The notes under the pieces are model-generated. The model was not told the origin of the DNA and ran no database searches. It worked only from the letters and a program-made list of their open reading frames with translations. Below are positions 1 to 6,380 of a stretch of 6,656 bases of DNA, piece by piece. Each line of letters opens with the position of its first letter. Within the stretch, counting starts at the first letter, position 1. The stretch is from CAZKMM01 sp964592965. GTDB lineage: Bacteria > RBG-13-61-14 > DRUE01. A program made the translations under genes and the position numbers. The stretch is from the NCBI GenBank assembly GCA_964592965.1, contig CAZQJX010000130.1, forward strand, positions 1 to 6,656. Direction: 5' to 3'.

Positions 1-109
1 CTTCAAAAACGCCAAATCCATAATGAAGGGTGTGGGTGAGAATGTGAACCTTTGCCTCGTCCCAATCCACAAACCTTCCATCCATCCAAATCTTCTTTGC
101 CTTTTCCAT
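1..109 (-). CDS. ilvE: Branched-chain amino acid aminotransferase, N-terminal fragment (cut by window edge)
   Basis: Only the first 36 codons lie in the window; the gene continues beyond base 1. The product begins MEKAKKIWMDGRFVDWDEAK and continues with VHILTHTLHYGFGVFE. This matches the start of fold-type IV PLP aminotransferases of the IlvE group: the 'I-W-x-D-G' opening, 'V-x-x-x-x-A-x-V' and the 'T-H-x-L-H-Y-G-x-G-V-F-E' block. IlvE interconverts leucine, isoleucine and valine with their 2-oxo acids in the cytoplasm, using glutamate/2-oxoglutarate. The catalytic lysine lies outside the window. The ATG at 109-107 is well supported: AGGAGG (minus strand, 120-115) lies 5 bases upstream and directly follows the glnE stop, so the two genes are very likely cotranscribed. 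A D-amino acid or 4-amino-4-deoxychorismate lyase relative is possible but less likely, because the opening fits IlvE best. Confidence 0.88.
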   Translation of the reverse strand, partial: MEKAKKIWMDGRFVDWDEAKVHILTHTLHYGFGVFE

Positions 110-120
110 CAAGCCCTCCT

Positions 121-3100
121 TTATTCTCCAAGATATTTTTCCAAAATGCTATGAACATCTTGGCGAGAGCGTTCAAGTTGAGCACGGAGCTGGCTGGCAG
201 AATGTATCTCGGCGATTTGCAGTTTTTTTGCCAGCTTATTAAGGAATTCGTCGTCCATTATTACTCTCTGCTCACTGCGGTTTTTATAAATCCTCAGCCT
301 GCTCGCCAAGCGTCGATAAAGCGTAAGTGCTTGGTGCAATGCTTGAGCTTCATAGTCGCTAATAAGTTTCAATTCCTTTAATTGAGAAAGAGCCTGCCAA
401 GTGTTTTGAACCCTTAATTTATGAAATTTCTCTCCAAAGCAAAGCTGAAAGTATTGAACAATATATTCCAACTCAAGCTCACCACCCAATCCAAATTTTA
501 TATCATATTGGTTTTCGTTCTCTCTGGCAAGCTTTGCTTGGGTTTTGGCAAGAAGCTTTCTCATTTCCGTTTTTATATATTGGGGATTGTTGTCAGAAAA
601 GATTAATTTTTCTAGCTGGCTTTGAAATTCGTTTCTTATACCAATGCCATCAATCAAGATGCGGGCTTTAAGTAAGGATTGTTTTTCCCATACCTGAGCT
701 TGGCTTTGATGGTATTTTAAAAAGGCATCAGCGCTTACCACTAAAGGACCAAACCTACCACTTGGTCGAAGCCGAGTATCAATTTTATATAAATATCCTT
801 CAGGGGTTTGCGCCTCTAATGTAGAGATAAGTTTTTGTGCAAGACGAACAAAAAATTCCCCAACAGTTATTTTTTTAGGACCTGTAGTTGAACCTTGCCC
901 CTGATAAATAAAAATTAAATCTAGGTCTGATGCCCAATTCATCTCTTTACTGCCCAATCTGCCTAAGGCTACTATTAAAATTCCTGCTCTTTCTCCCTGC
1001 TCATCTGGAGCAGGGACACCATATTTTTTTGCCACTTCTTCCCAGCTGATTTTGTATGCCTGCTCTAAGACAAGCTCGGCTAATAATGATAGCCTTTTTT
1101 CAAGCTCCTGTTGGGAAAGCTCTCCAGTTAGGTCTTTTAAACCAAGACGAATTAGCTCCAGCTTTTGAAACCTGCGGAGCCTACGCAGTTTGTCCTCAAA
1201 ATCCTCACCTGCCATAACCTCTTTTTCTAACTCTGCTTCCAGCTCGCTAGGGGTTCGCTGACGCAGAGATTCTTCACTCAAAAGCTCATCAAGGAATTCA
1301 GGATGGGTTATAAAGATATTACTTAAAAATTCACTTTGTGAAAAAAGATGGATAAGCAAGGAACGCACCCGCTGAGAATCTTTAAGTAAGGCTAAATATC
1401 CTGTGCGGGCAGGTGTTCTTGATAAGAATCGTTCAAGCTGTAAAAGGCATAAATCTGGTTCAGGGCTTTTCGAAATTTCTTCTAAAAGAAGAGGAAGAGT
1501 TGTTCGCCATAATTTTGTCTCCCGCTCGGTTTTATCTGAAAGGTTTAAAAGCCTCTCCCAATGTTCAACTGCAAGCTCTGGGTCGCTAAAGCCTAGATTA
1601 GAAAATTCTTTTTCCAAGCGTTCTAGAGAGAGCTGGCGGTCAAAAAAGATAATAAATTTATTTTTTTCTTCTTGCTCCTCACCGAATAGGCGATTGAAAA
1701 TTCGTGCGACCGCATCAGTATGCCTTTTAAGAAGCTGATGAAATTCCTGCCAAGGATTCTCGCCTAAAAATCCGAATGAGCGTGCAAGCTCTTTTTGAGC
1801 AAGTGGGTCTTGGGGCAGGCGATGTTCTTGCCGAAGCTCTTTCATTTGAATTCTATGTTCAACCTTTCGCAAAAAATCCCAAGCATCTCTCAGCACTTCT
1901 GCATCTTTTTCATCTACTAGGCCTAGCTCACATAATTTGTTCAATGCCTGAATTGTTCCTTTAATTCTCAAATCCCTCTGCCTTCCACCATAAATTAACT
2001 GGAGAGTGTGGATAAAAAACTCTATTTCACGGATGCCACCAATTCCCAGTTTAATGTTAAAGCCTGCATAGTTTTCTTTTGGTCGATGTTTTTTTGCTTC
2101 TAGGTCAATTTTTCTTTTGATTTCTTTTAAGTCTTCCAAACTAGAGAAGTCATAATATTTCCTAAAAATAAATCCTTCCAGCTCTTTTAAAAATTTTTCT
2201 CCCAAGCTTTTATTTCCTGCAATAGGGCGGGCTCGTATTAGGGCGAGCCTCTCCCAAGCTCTTCCGAAGTTATAGTAATAATCAAGGGCTGAGCTGTATG
2301 GATTTACAAGGGGACCGCTTTTTCCTGCTGGTCTTAAATCAAGGTCAATTTTGAAAACAGTGCCCAAACTGGTCTGTTCGCTGATGAGCTTTCCTAAAAT
2401 TTGGGCTAGCTGAAAATAATCTTGCAGTTGAATATTTCTTTTTGGGTCAATATCTGGGCAGATATAAATCAAATCAATATCTGACCAGAAGTTAAGTTCA
2501 AAACTTCCAAGCTTACCTAAAGCTAGCACACAAAAATCCAAAGGAACTATATCCTTGCCAAGAGCTGGTATCTTGCCAGCATTCGCCAGTTGATAAAGTT
2601 TTTTAATGGCAAACTCTAAAATAGCCTCTGCTAAAAAAGAAAGCTCTTTGGTTTCTGTTTCAAGCACACGGTTTGGGTCAAGATTTAACAGAGCCAAGCG
2701 GAAATGTTCCCTGAGCCGAAACAGCCTGAGCGCTTGGGAAAGCTCATCAAAATCTTTGACCCCCTTCAGACATTCCTCAAGGTCTTTTTGAATATCTTGT
2801 AAGTTTCTTTGCTTCTCACTCCAAAGAATAGCATCTTTAAAGAGCTCAGAATTTTGCAAAGCCTTTTGAGCAAAAAACCCTGAATAACCAAAAAGCCTAA
2901 GGACTTTTAAAAGGCGCTCATTTTCAAGAATGAATTTAATGGAGAGTTTGTTTTCTAAAAGAATTTTTTCCAGCCAAGATAGTGCTCTTTGGGGGCTAGC
3001 TATGTTTTGTTTGAGTGCAGAATTAATTTTTAATTCAAATTGGTTTAGCTCTTTTGAAGAGATATTTTCCAGTGTTTTAGATTTAATCCGCTGGATAAAT

Positions 3101-3144
3101 TCTTGCCAAGAAAGGTCGGTTGGATTTGAGGATAAATTGTCCAT
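121..3144 (-). CDS. glnE: Bifunctional glutamine synthetase adenylyltransferase/deadenylylase
   Basis: GlnE controls glutamine synthetase by adding AMP to, and removing it from, a tyrosine, in response to PII and glutamine. The 1007-residue protein is slightly longer than the roughly 950 residues of the E. coli enzyme and has the complete duplicated layout. Numbering is from the ATG. The N-terminal nucleotidyltransferase domain (deadenylylase in E. coli) carries LGKLGSFELNFWSDIDLIY near 208-227, with metal-binding Asp at about 222 and 224, then a DLRPAGKSGPLV block near 269-280 and KLGIGGIREIEF near 365-376. The C-terminal adenylyltransferase domain carries LGRLGSKEMNWASDLDLIF near 727-745, with Asp at about 740 and 742, and RLRPSGRFGPLV near 791-802. 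The matching late block reads GGELELEYIVQ near 887-897, looser than the usual GGLxDIEFxVQ. The ATG at 3144 was chosen; a TTG sits directly before it at 3147. Neither has a visible Shine-Dalgarno. Two tRNA genes lie upstream on the same strand and ilvE starts 11 bases downstream. Confidence 0.96.
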   Translation of the reverse strand: MDNLSSNPTDLSWQEFIQRIKSKTLENISSKELNQFELKINSALKQNIASPQRALSWLEKILLENKLSIKFILENERLLKVLRLFGYSGFFAQKALQNSELFKDAILWSEKQRNLQDIQKDLEECLKGVKDFDELSQALRLFRLREHFRLALLNLDPNRVLETETKELSFLAEAILEFAIKKLYQLANAGKIPALGKDIVPLDFCVLALGKLGSFELNFWSDIDLIYICPDIDPKRNIQLQDYFQLAQILGKLISEQTSLGTVFKIDLDLRPAGKSGPLVNPYSSALDYYYNFGRAWERLALIRARPIAGNKSLGEKFLKELEGFIFRKYYDFSSLEDLKEIKRKIDLEAKKHRPKENYAGFNIKLGIGGIREIEFFIHTLQLIYGGRQRDLRIKGTIQALNKLCELGLVDEKDAEVLRDAWDFLRKVEHRIQMKELRQEHRLPQDPLAQKELARSFGFLGENPWQEFHQLLKRHTDAVARIFNRLFGEEQEEKNKFIIFFDRQLSLERLEKEFSNLGFSDPELAVEHWERLLNLSDKTERETKLWRTTLPLLLEEISKSPEPDLCLLQLERFLSRTPARTGYLALLKDSQRVRSLLIHLFSQSEFLSNIFITHPEFLDELLSEESLRQRTPSELEAELEKEVMAGEDFEDKLRRLRRFQKLELIRLGLKDLTGELSQQELEKRLSLLAELVLEQAYKISWEEVAKKYGVPAPDEQGERAGILIVALGRLGSKEMNWASDLDLIFIYQGQGSTTGPKKITVGEFFVRLAQKLISTLEAQTPEGYLYKIDTRLRPSGRFGPLVVSADAFLKYHQSQAQVWEKQSLLKARILIDGIGIRNEFQSQLEKLIFSDNNPQYIKTEMRKLLAKTQAKLARENENQYDIKFGLGGELELEYIVQYFQLCFGEKFHKLRVQNTWQALSQLKELKLISDYEAQALHQALTLYRRLASRLRIYKNRSEQRVIMDDEFLNKLAKKLQIAEIHSASQLRAQLERSRQDVHSILEKYLGE

Positions 3145-3203
3145 CAAGAAGATTTTTTAGCATATTTAAAGGGAATTTGCTAGTAGGTAAGGAAAATAAA
3201 AAA

Positions 3204-3295
3204 TGGCGGAGAGGGTGGGATTCGAACCCACGGAGCCCTTTCGGGCTCACACGCTTAGCAGGCGTGCGCCTTCGACCTGGCTCGGCCACCTCTCC
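3204..3295 (-). tRNA. tRNA-Ser (anticodon GCU)
   Basis: A 92-base tRNA gene with encoded CCA. The acceptor arms GGAGAGG (3295-3289) and CCTCTCC (3214-3208) pair fully, with discriminator G and CCA at 3206-3204. The anticodon stem CACGC/GCGTG encloses loop CTGCTAA, giving anticodon GCT at 3259-3257, which reads AGC/AGU. The T arm is GTGGG-TTCGAAT-CCCAC. A long variable arm (stem AGCCC/GGGCT with a GAAA-like loop) marks it as class II, as expected for serine. A T-rich run follows the 3' end. It lies 12 bases downstream of the other tRNA-Ser and 59 bases upstream of glnE. Confidence 0.98.
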
Positions 3296-3307
3296 ACCTT
3301 CTCACAG

Positions 3308-3399
3308 TGGCGGAGGAGGCAGGATTCGAACCTGCGGACCCGGATAACCGGGTCAGCGGTTTTCAAGACCGCCGCCTTCGACCACTCGGCCACTCCTCC
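3308..3399 (-). tRNA. tRNA-Ser (anticodon UGA)
   Basis: A 92-base class II tRNA gene with encoded CCA (3310-3308). The acceptor arms GGAGGAG (3399-3393) and CTCCTCC (3318-3312) pair fully, with discriminator G. The anticodon stem GCGGT/ACCGC encloses loop CTTGAAA, giving anticodon TGA at 3365-3363, which reads UCN codons. A long variable arm with GACCCGG/CCGGGTC pairing and the TTCGAAT T loop support serine identity. It is the first gene after the minus-strand promoter at 3411-3439, so a tandem tRNA-Ser transcript is expected. Confidence 0.98.
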
Positions 3400-3410
3400 T
3401 GCCAAATAAT

Positions 3411-3439
3411 AATTTACATATTTTCTTTCTCTCTGTCAA
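3411..3439 (-). promoter_or_regulatory. Sigma-70-type promoter for the tRNA-Ser pair (and possibly glnE-ilvE)
   Basis: On the minus strand, a perfect -35 box TTGACA (3439-3434) is followed by a 17-base spacer and a -10 box TAAATT (3416-3411, 4 of 6 matches to TATAAT). The -10 box ends 11 bases before the tRNA-Ser(UGA) 5' end, which places the transcription start only a few bases ahead of the mature tRNA. That is typical of tRNA promoters. No other good promoter is visible between the tRNAs and glnE, so readthrough into glnE is plausible. Confidence 0.7.
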
Positions 3440-3463
3440 GATAGATAAAATCAAAAATTATTC

Positions 3464-3493
3464 TTTACAAACACCGAAAAAATGCGATAAAAT
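3464..3493 (+). promoter_or_regulatory. Probable sigma-70 promoter for the LysM-phosphatidyltransferase-radical SAM operon
   Basis: TTTACA (3464-3469, 5 of 6 matches to TTGACA) is followed after 18 bases by TAAAAT (3488-3493, 5 of 6 matches to TATAAT). It lies about 30 bases ahead of the LysM start codon and diverges from the tRNA promoter, the two -35 boxes being about 25 bases apart. The surroundings are very AT-rich, so a chance match is possible. Confidence 0.55.
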
Positions 3494-3523
3494 AAATTTA
3501 AAAGGTAAACAGGAGGAGAGACG

Positions 3524-3988
3524 ATGAAAAAAGCGGGATTAATTTTGGGGCTGATAGCGGTTGTGGGTTTGGCTCTTAGCTGGATGGGAAAAGCAGAGGA
3601 AAAACAAACGGAACAGGTGCCGGTGAAAAAGGTTATTCGGCTTCATAAAGTTAAACCAGGGGAGAATTTGCATCTTTTAAGTGCATATTATTATGGTGAT
3701 GCGAGGAAGTGGAGGAAGATTTGGGAACTGAACAAAAAGCAGATTCCCAATCCAAATCTCATTCGTGTAGGACAGGTATTGAAAGTAGAGGTTGAGCCGG
3801 GTTGGAAGCCAAAATTTGACCTTGACCAATATATGGCGAACATAAAAGCCAAAAAGCTCCTTAAAGAAAAGGAAGAGAAAAAGCCCACCATCATCAGGGA
3901 AAGAAAAGAGATTCGTCCGACAACTATTCCCAAGTTAATTGAAGAGGCAACACCTGCTCCCAAAGCTGAAGAAAAAAAGAAAGAATAA
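3524..3988 (+). CDS. LysM domain protein with N-terminal membrane/signal segment
   Basis: A 154-residue exported or membrane-anchored protein. Residues 1-20 are two lysines followed by a hydrophobic stretch (AGLILGLIAVVGLALSW), either an uncleaved anchor or a Sec signal with possible cleavage after GKA at 22-24. It has no lipobox cysteine. Residues 41-90 form one LysM domain: HKVKPGENLHLLSAYYYGDA, then W63, then IWELNKKQIPNPNLIRVGQV, ending LKVEV. LysM modules bind N-acetylglucosamine-containing glycans such as peptidoglycan. This one resembles the 'tail/XkdP-type' LysM with a W-x-x-I-x-x-x-N core. Residues 100-154 are Lys/Glu/Pro-rich and probably disordered. There is no catalytic domain, so a role as envelope scaffold or accessory is the most that can be said. 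The start has an excellent Shine-Dalgarno, AGGAGGAG at 3511-3518. It is first in a plus-strand operon, 13 bases before the proposed start of the next gene. Confidence 0.9.
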   Translation: MKKAGLILGLIAVVGLALSWMGKAEEKQTEQVPVKKVIRLHKVKPGENLHLLSAYYYGDARKWRKIWELNKKQIPNPNLIRVGQVLKVEVEPGWKPKFDLDQYMANIKAKKLLKEKEEKKPTIIRERKEIRPTTIPKLIEEATPAPKAEEKKKE

Positions 3989-3989
3989 A

Positions 3990-3995
3990 AGGAGG
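3990..3995 (+). promoter_or_regulatory. Shine-Dalgarno AGGAGG pointing to an ATC start codon
   Basis: A full AGGAGG begins one base after the LysM stop codon (3986-3988). Six bases further on, at 4002, is ATC in the frame of the phosphatidyltransferase. No ATG, GTG or TTG lies at the right distance in that frame. This site therefore decides the start of the next gene and implies a non-canonical AUC initiation codon, or an ATG changed to ATC in this genome or assembly. Confidence 0.7.
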
Positions 3996-4001
3996 ATAAA
4001 A

Positions 4002-4607
4002 ATCGTAAAAGCTAAAGATGAGCCCAGGCTTCAAGCGGTTCAGCAAAAAAGAGAAACTAAGCTAGAGGCTGTTCATTTAACACAGATTTGGGAAATTCCT
4101 AATTTAGTTACTTGCTATAGGATTTTTTCTGCTCTGATTTTATTTGGATTTGCCTGGACTAATGTCTCACGCTGGTTGGTTTTAACAGTTTATTTTACTG
4201 GACTTGCCAGTGATAAGATTGATGGCACTCTTGCCCGTTGGCTTAAAAAAGAAACTCCACTTGGACTACGGCTTGAGCCCATTGCTGATGCTCTGCTTGT
4301 ATATGCTATTCTTCTCTATCTTTCTTTTCACACTGATTTCCCTAATTGGATTCTATGGCTTGCGACAGTGGTTTTAGTGATTGGTGCATTTGTCACGATT
4401 ATCCGCACCATTTTTGGAAAAAAGGAATATTATGTGCCGAATTTTCCTGAATCTAAGGCAATGGTGTTTTTGTTTCATCTCACAGCCATTATGTATTTAT
4501 TTAACATACCGTATCGCTGGATAGCTTTATATGCCACTTTGATAGGTGGGATTATCACCTTTATTTCTTATATACTAAGAATGCATTACTTTCATCTTGA
4601 AGAATGA
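4002..4607 (+). CDS. CDP-alcohol phosphatidyltransferase family membrane protein (PgsA-like), probable ATC start
   Basis: A 201-residue integral membrane protein of the family that moves a phosphatidyl group from CDP-diacylglycerol (or similar) to an alcohol such as glycerol-3-phosphate or inositol phosphate. Numbering is from the ATC at 4002. After a basic cytosolic tail (1-29) comes the typical entry IPNLVTCYRI (32-41), then the signature SDKIDGTLAR (70-79) and GLRLEPIAD (88-96). Against the family pattern D-x2-D-G-x2-A-R-x8-G-x3-D-x3-D, Asp71, Asp74, Gly75, Ala78, Arg79, Gly88 and Asp96 are present, but the third Asp is Glu92. About six hydrophobic segments follow the family plan (around 41-53, 56-69, 97-110, 116-137, 155-170, 173-193). 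No usual start codon lies near the Shine-Dalgarno. An in-frame TTG at 3939 would overlap the LysM gene by 50 bases and add an unnatural Lys/Arg-rich stretch, so it was not used. The stop overlaps the next start (ATGA). PgsA-type activity is the best guess; the actual alcohol is unknown. Confidence 0.85.
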   Translation: MVKAKDEPRLQAVQQKRETKLEAVHLTQIWEIPNLVTCYRIFSALILFGFAWTNVSRWLVLTVYFTGLASDKIDGTLARWLKKETPLGLRLEPIADALLVYAILLYLSFHTDFPNWILWLATVVLVIGAFVTIIRTIFGKKEYYVPNFPESKAMVFLFHLTAIMYLFNIPYRWIALYATLIGGIITFISYILRMHYFHLEE

Positions 4608-6052
4608 GTTACCTACTCTTAATTAACACTAATACCCTTCGTCCACGCATAGCGCCTATTGCTTTTGATTATCTCTGCTCGGTTCTTGAGCAACAAAAAG
4701 TTAGATTTAAAATTTTTGATTTAAGCTTTGAAAGAAAAGGATGGTCAAAGAAATTAGCTGAGCTTATCAGAAAAGACCCACCTTTTCTCATTGGCATTAC
4801 TTTGCGCAACCTTGATGATTGCTATTTTTTGTCTGGAAAATTTTTGGCAGGAAAAGTGCGCTGGCTTGTTCAGTTCATTAAAAAGAATTTTAACATTCCC
4901 ATTGTTGTTGGTGGGGTGGGATATTCACTTGCGCCAAGGGCTTTACTTGAATATCTTGGTGCAGATTATGGCATTTGGGGAGATGGTGAAGAGGCGCTTT
5001 TAGCTTTAGCTAAGGTTTTACAAAAAGGTCAGGAACCTCGCCAGGCAGATATTCAGGGATTGGTTGGAAAAGGCTTTGCCCTTTGCTCACGGGCAATGGC
5101 GGATTTGAGAAATTTTTCTTTTCAGAGAAGTTTTGTGCAGAATTCGCTTTATTTTAAACTTGGGGGTCAGATTGGTATAGAAACTAAGCGGGGCTGTGAT
5201 GGAAGGTGTATATACTGTGCAGATTTGGTAAGCAAGGGAAGGAAATTTCGGCTTCGGGAGCCAGAGTCAGTTGCAGATGAGCTTGAAGAGCTCGTGAGAA
5301 AAGGAATCTGGGCGTTTCATCTCTGCGATAGTGAGTTTAATCGTCCTTATTCTCATTGTATGTCAGTTCTTGAGGAGATTTGCAAAAGAGGTTTAAACAG
5401 AAAAATAAAACTTTATGGATACTTTTCGCCTGCTCGCTTTGATAATGACCTTGCTCAATTATATGCCCGAGCAGGAGGGGCGGGCATTTGCTTTGGAGCG
5501 GATTCTGGCGCAGAGGAGGTGCTGGAAAGCTTGAGAAGGGACCACACCCCAGATGACCTTGCCCGTGCAGTTTCACTTTGTAAAAAGCACAAAATCAGGG
5601 TGATGCTTGATTTGCTTCTCGGCGCGCCAAAAGAGAGCAAAAAGACCCTTCGCAAGACCATCTCTTTAATGAAAAAAATTAAGCCAGATAGGGTGGGATT
5701 AAGCTGGGGAGTAAGAGTTTTCGCTTATACTGATTTAGAGAAAAAATTGAGAAAGCAGGAGCAAATTCCTGACGGAATCATCGGGGCTTGGCAAAACAAT
5801 CCGGAATTGATTTATCCTGTATTTTACCTTGAGCCAAGTTTACAAAAAGATGGATTAGCTTATCTAGAAGGCTTAATTGGTTCTGACCCCTGCTTTTTTC
5901 TGCCCAGTGCTCAGAAAAAATCACAGGATTATAACTACAGCCAAAACCTGTTTTTGGAAAGATTGATTAAAAAAGGAGCAAGAGGAGCATATTGGGCAAT
6001 TCTGCTTGAAGAAAGCGAAAAGCGTCAAGAAAGGCAAAGGAGCAGGAAATAA
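4604..6052 (+). CDS. B12-binding-type radical SAM protein, function unknown
   Basis: A 482-residue cytosolic enzyme with a cobalamin-binding-like Rossmann domain (about 1-145) followed by a radical SAM barrel (about 188-375). The N-terminal domain has the layout of class B radical SAM enzymes: PIAFDYLCSVLEQ near 18-30, IPIVVGGVGYS at 98-108, and GIWGDGEEALLAL near 123-134. It has no DxHxxG motif, so if cobalamin binds, it is probably not by the usual histidine. The iron-sulfur motif is C198-x3-C202-x2-C205 in KRGCDGRCIYCAD. Later family-like blocks are CFGADSGAEEVLESLRR (296-312) and LDLLLGAPKES (335-345). Such proteins often methylate or rearrange unactivated carbons of lipids, cofactors or peptides. 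The start ATG lies inside the preceding stop (ATGA), pointing to translational coupling with the phosphatidyltransferase; the upstream Shine-Dalgarno is weak (GAAGA). The context suggests a lipid-linked substrate, but this is inference. The C terminus (about 440-482) is basic and charged. Confidence 0.88.
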   Translation: MSYLLLINTNTLRPRIAPIAFDYLCSVLEQQKVRFKIFDLSFERKGWSKKLAELIRKDPPFLIGITLRNLDDCYFLSGKFLAGKVRWLVQFIKKNFNIPIVVGGVGYSLAPRALLEYLGADYGIWGDGEEALLALAKVLQKGQEPRQADIQGLVGKGFALCSRAMADLRNFSFQRSFVQNSLYFKLGGQIGIETKRGCDGRCIYCADLVSKGRKFRLREPESVADELEELVRKGIWAFHLCDSEFNRPYSHCMSVLEEICKRGLNRKIKLYGYFSPARFDNDLAQLYARAGGAGICFGADSGAEEVLESLRRDHTPDDLARAVSLCKKHKIRVMLDLLLGAPKESKKTLRKTISLMKKIKPDRVGLSWGVRVFAYTDLEKKLRKQEQIPDGIIGAWQNNPELIYPVFYLEPSLQKDGLAYLEGLIGSDPCFFLPSAQKKSQDYNYSQNLFLERLIKKGARGAYWAILLEESEKRQERQRSRK

Positions 6053-6064
6053 AAAGGGAAATTT

Positions 6065-6380
6065 TTGGGATGGCTGTATTTTTTCTTTTTTGCTCTTACA
6101 ATCAGGGCAGGTGCCATAGGTTACCTTAAACTCGCTTTAACTGGTCCTGATTACTGTCCTACCCAGATTACTGAAAAATCTAGAAAAGATTATTCCTTGG
6201 TGGGAACAGGGAAAAGCAGGAAGATTGCTTTTTTGGGCTCTGTTTCATTCTTTTTACATCAAAAATCATTTCCTTGATGTAATTAAAAGCGTGGAAGGAT
6301 ACCAGGGAGTAGTTACACCGCAGGGGGAAAAGTCCGCTTATTTTGTTTTAAAAGAATTGGAAGAAAAAAGCCCAAATTAA
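6065..6380 (+). pseudogene. Small uncharacterised gene, apparently split by a frameshift
   Basis: Two overlapping frames look like halves of one gene of roughly 104 residues. The first begins at TTG 6065, six bases after AAGGG (6054-6058) and 12 bases after the radical SAM stop. It encodes a hydrophobic segment, MGWLYFFFFALTIRAGAIGY, then LKLALTG, and loses plausibility after about 6150. The second frame is open from 6141 to the TAA at 6378-6380 and looks clearly coding: LPRLLKNLEKIIPWWEQGKA, then GRLLFWALFHSFYIKN, DVIKSVEGYQGVVTPQGEKS, and AYFVLKELEEKSPN. It has no ATG and no Shine-Dalgarno of its own; its first usual start codon is TTG 6225. Deleting one base between about 6141 and 6160 would join them. 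A real lesion, an assembly error, a programmed frameshift, or an independent small gene with an unusual start are all possible. I do not recognise the family; the N-terminal part would be a membrane anchor. Confidence 0.45.

Noticed and set aside
3..185. Minus-strand 60-residue open frame across the glnE-ilvE junction
   Set aside because: It overlaps the end of glnE and the start of ilvE in another frame; both of those are recognisable proteins.
1403..1964. Plus-strand open frames of 111 and 62 residues inside glnE
   Set aside because: They are shadows opposite a strongly conserved coding region, with Ser/Arg-rich composition and no ribosome binding site.
3120..3409. Plus-strand open frames of 75 and 68 residues opposite the tRNA genes
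   Set aside because: They are antisense to two well-formed tRNA-Ser genes and carry the familiar spurious translation of tRNA T arms; no Shine-Dalgarno.
3400..3523. Search of the divergent intergenic region for a riboswitch, T-box or operator
   Set aside because: Only promoter-like elements and the LysM Shine-Dalgarno were found; no convincing stem or inverted repeat beyond AT-rich sequence.
3939..4001. In-frame TTG start at 3939 for the phosphatidyltransferase
   Set aside because: It lies inside the LysM gene, has no Shine-Dalgarno, and adds only an out-of-frame Lys/Arg-rich stretch; AGGAGG at 3990-3995 points to 4002.
6070..6129. ATG at 6070 encoding a 19-residue peptide
   Set aside because: It is very short and stops before the coding-looking frame; the TTG 6065 frame has better Shine-Dalgarno spacing and continuity.
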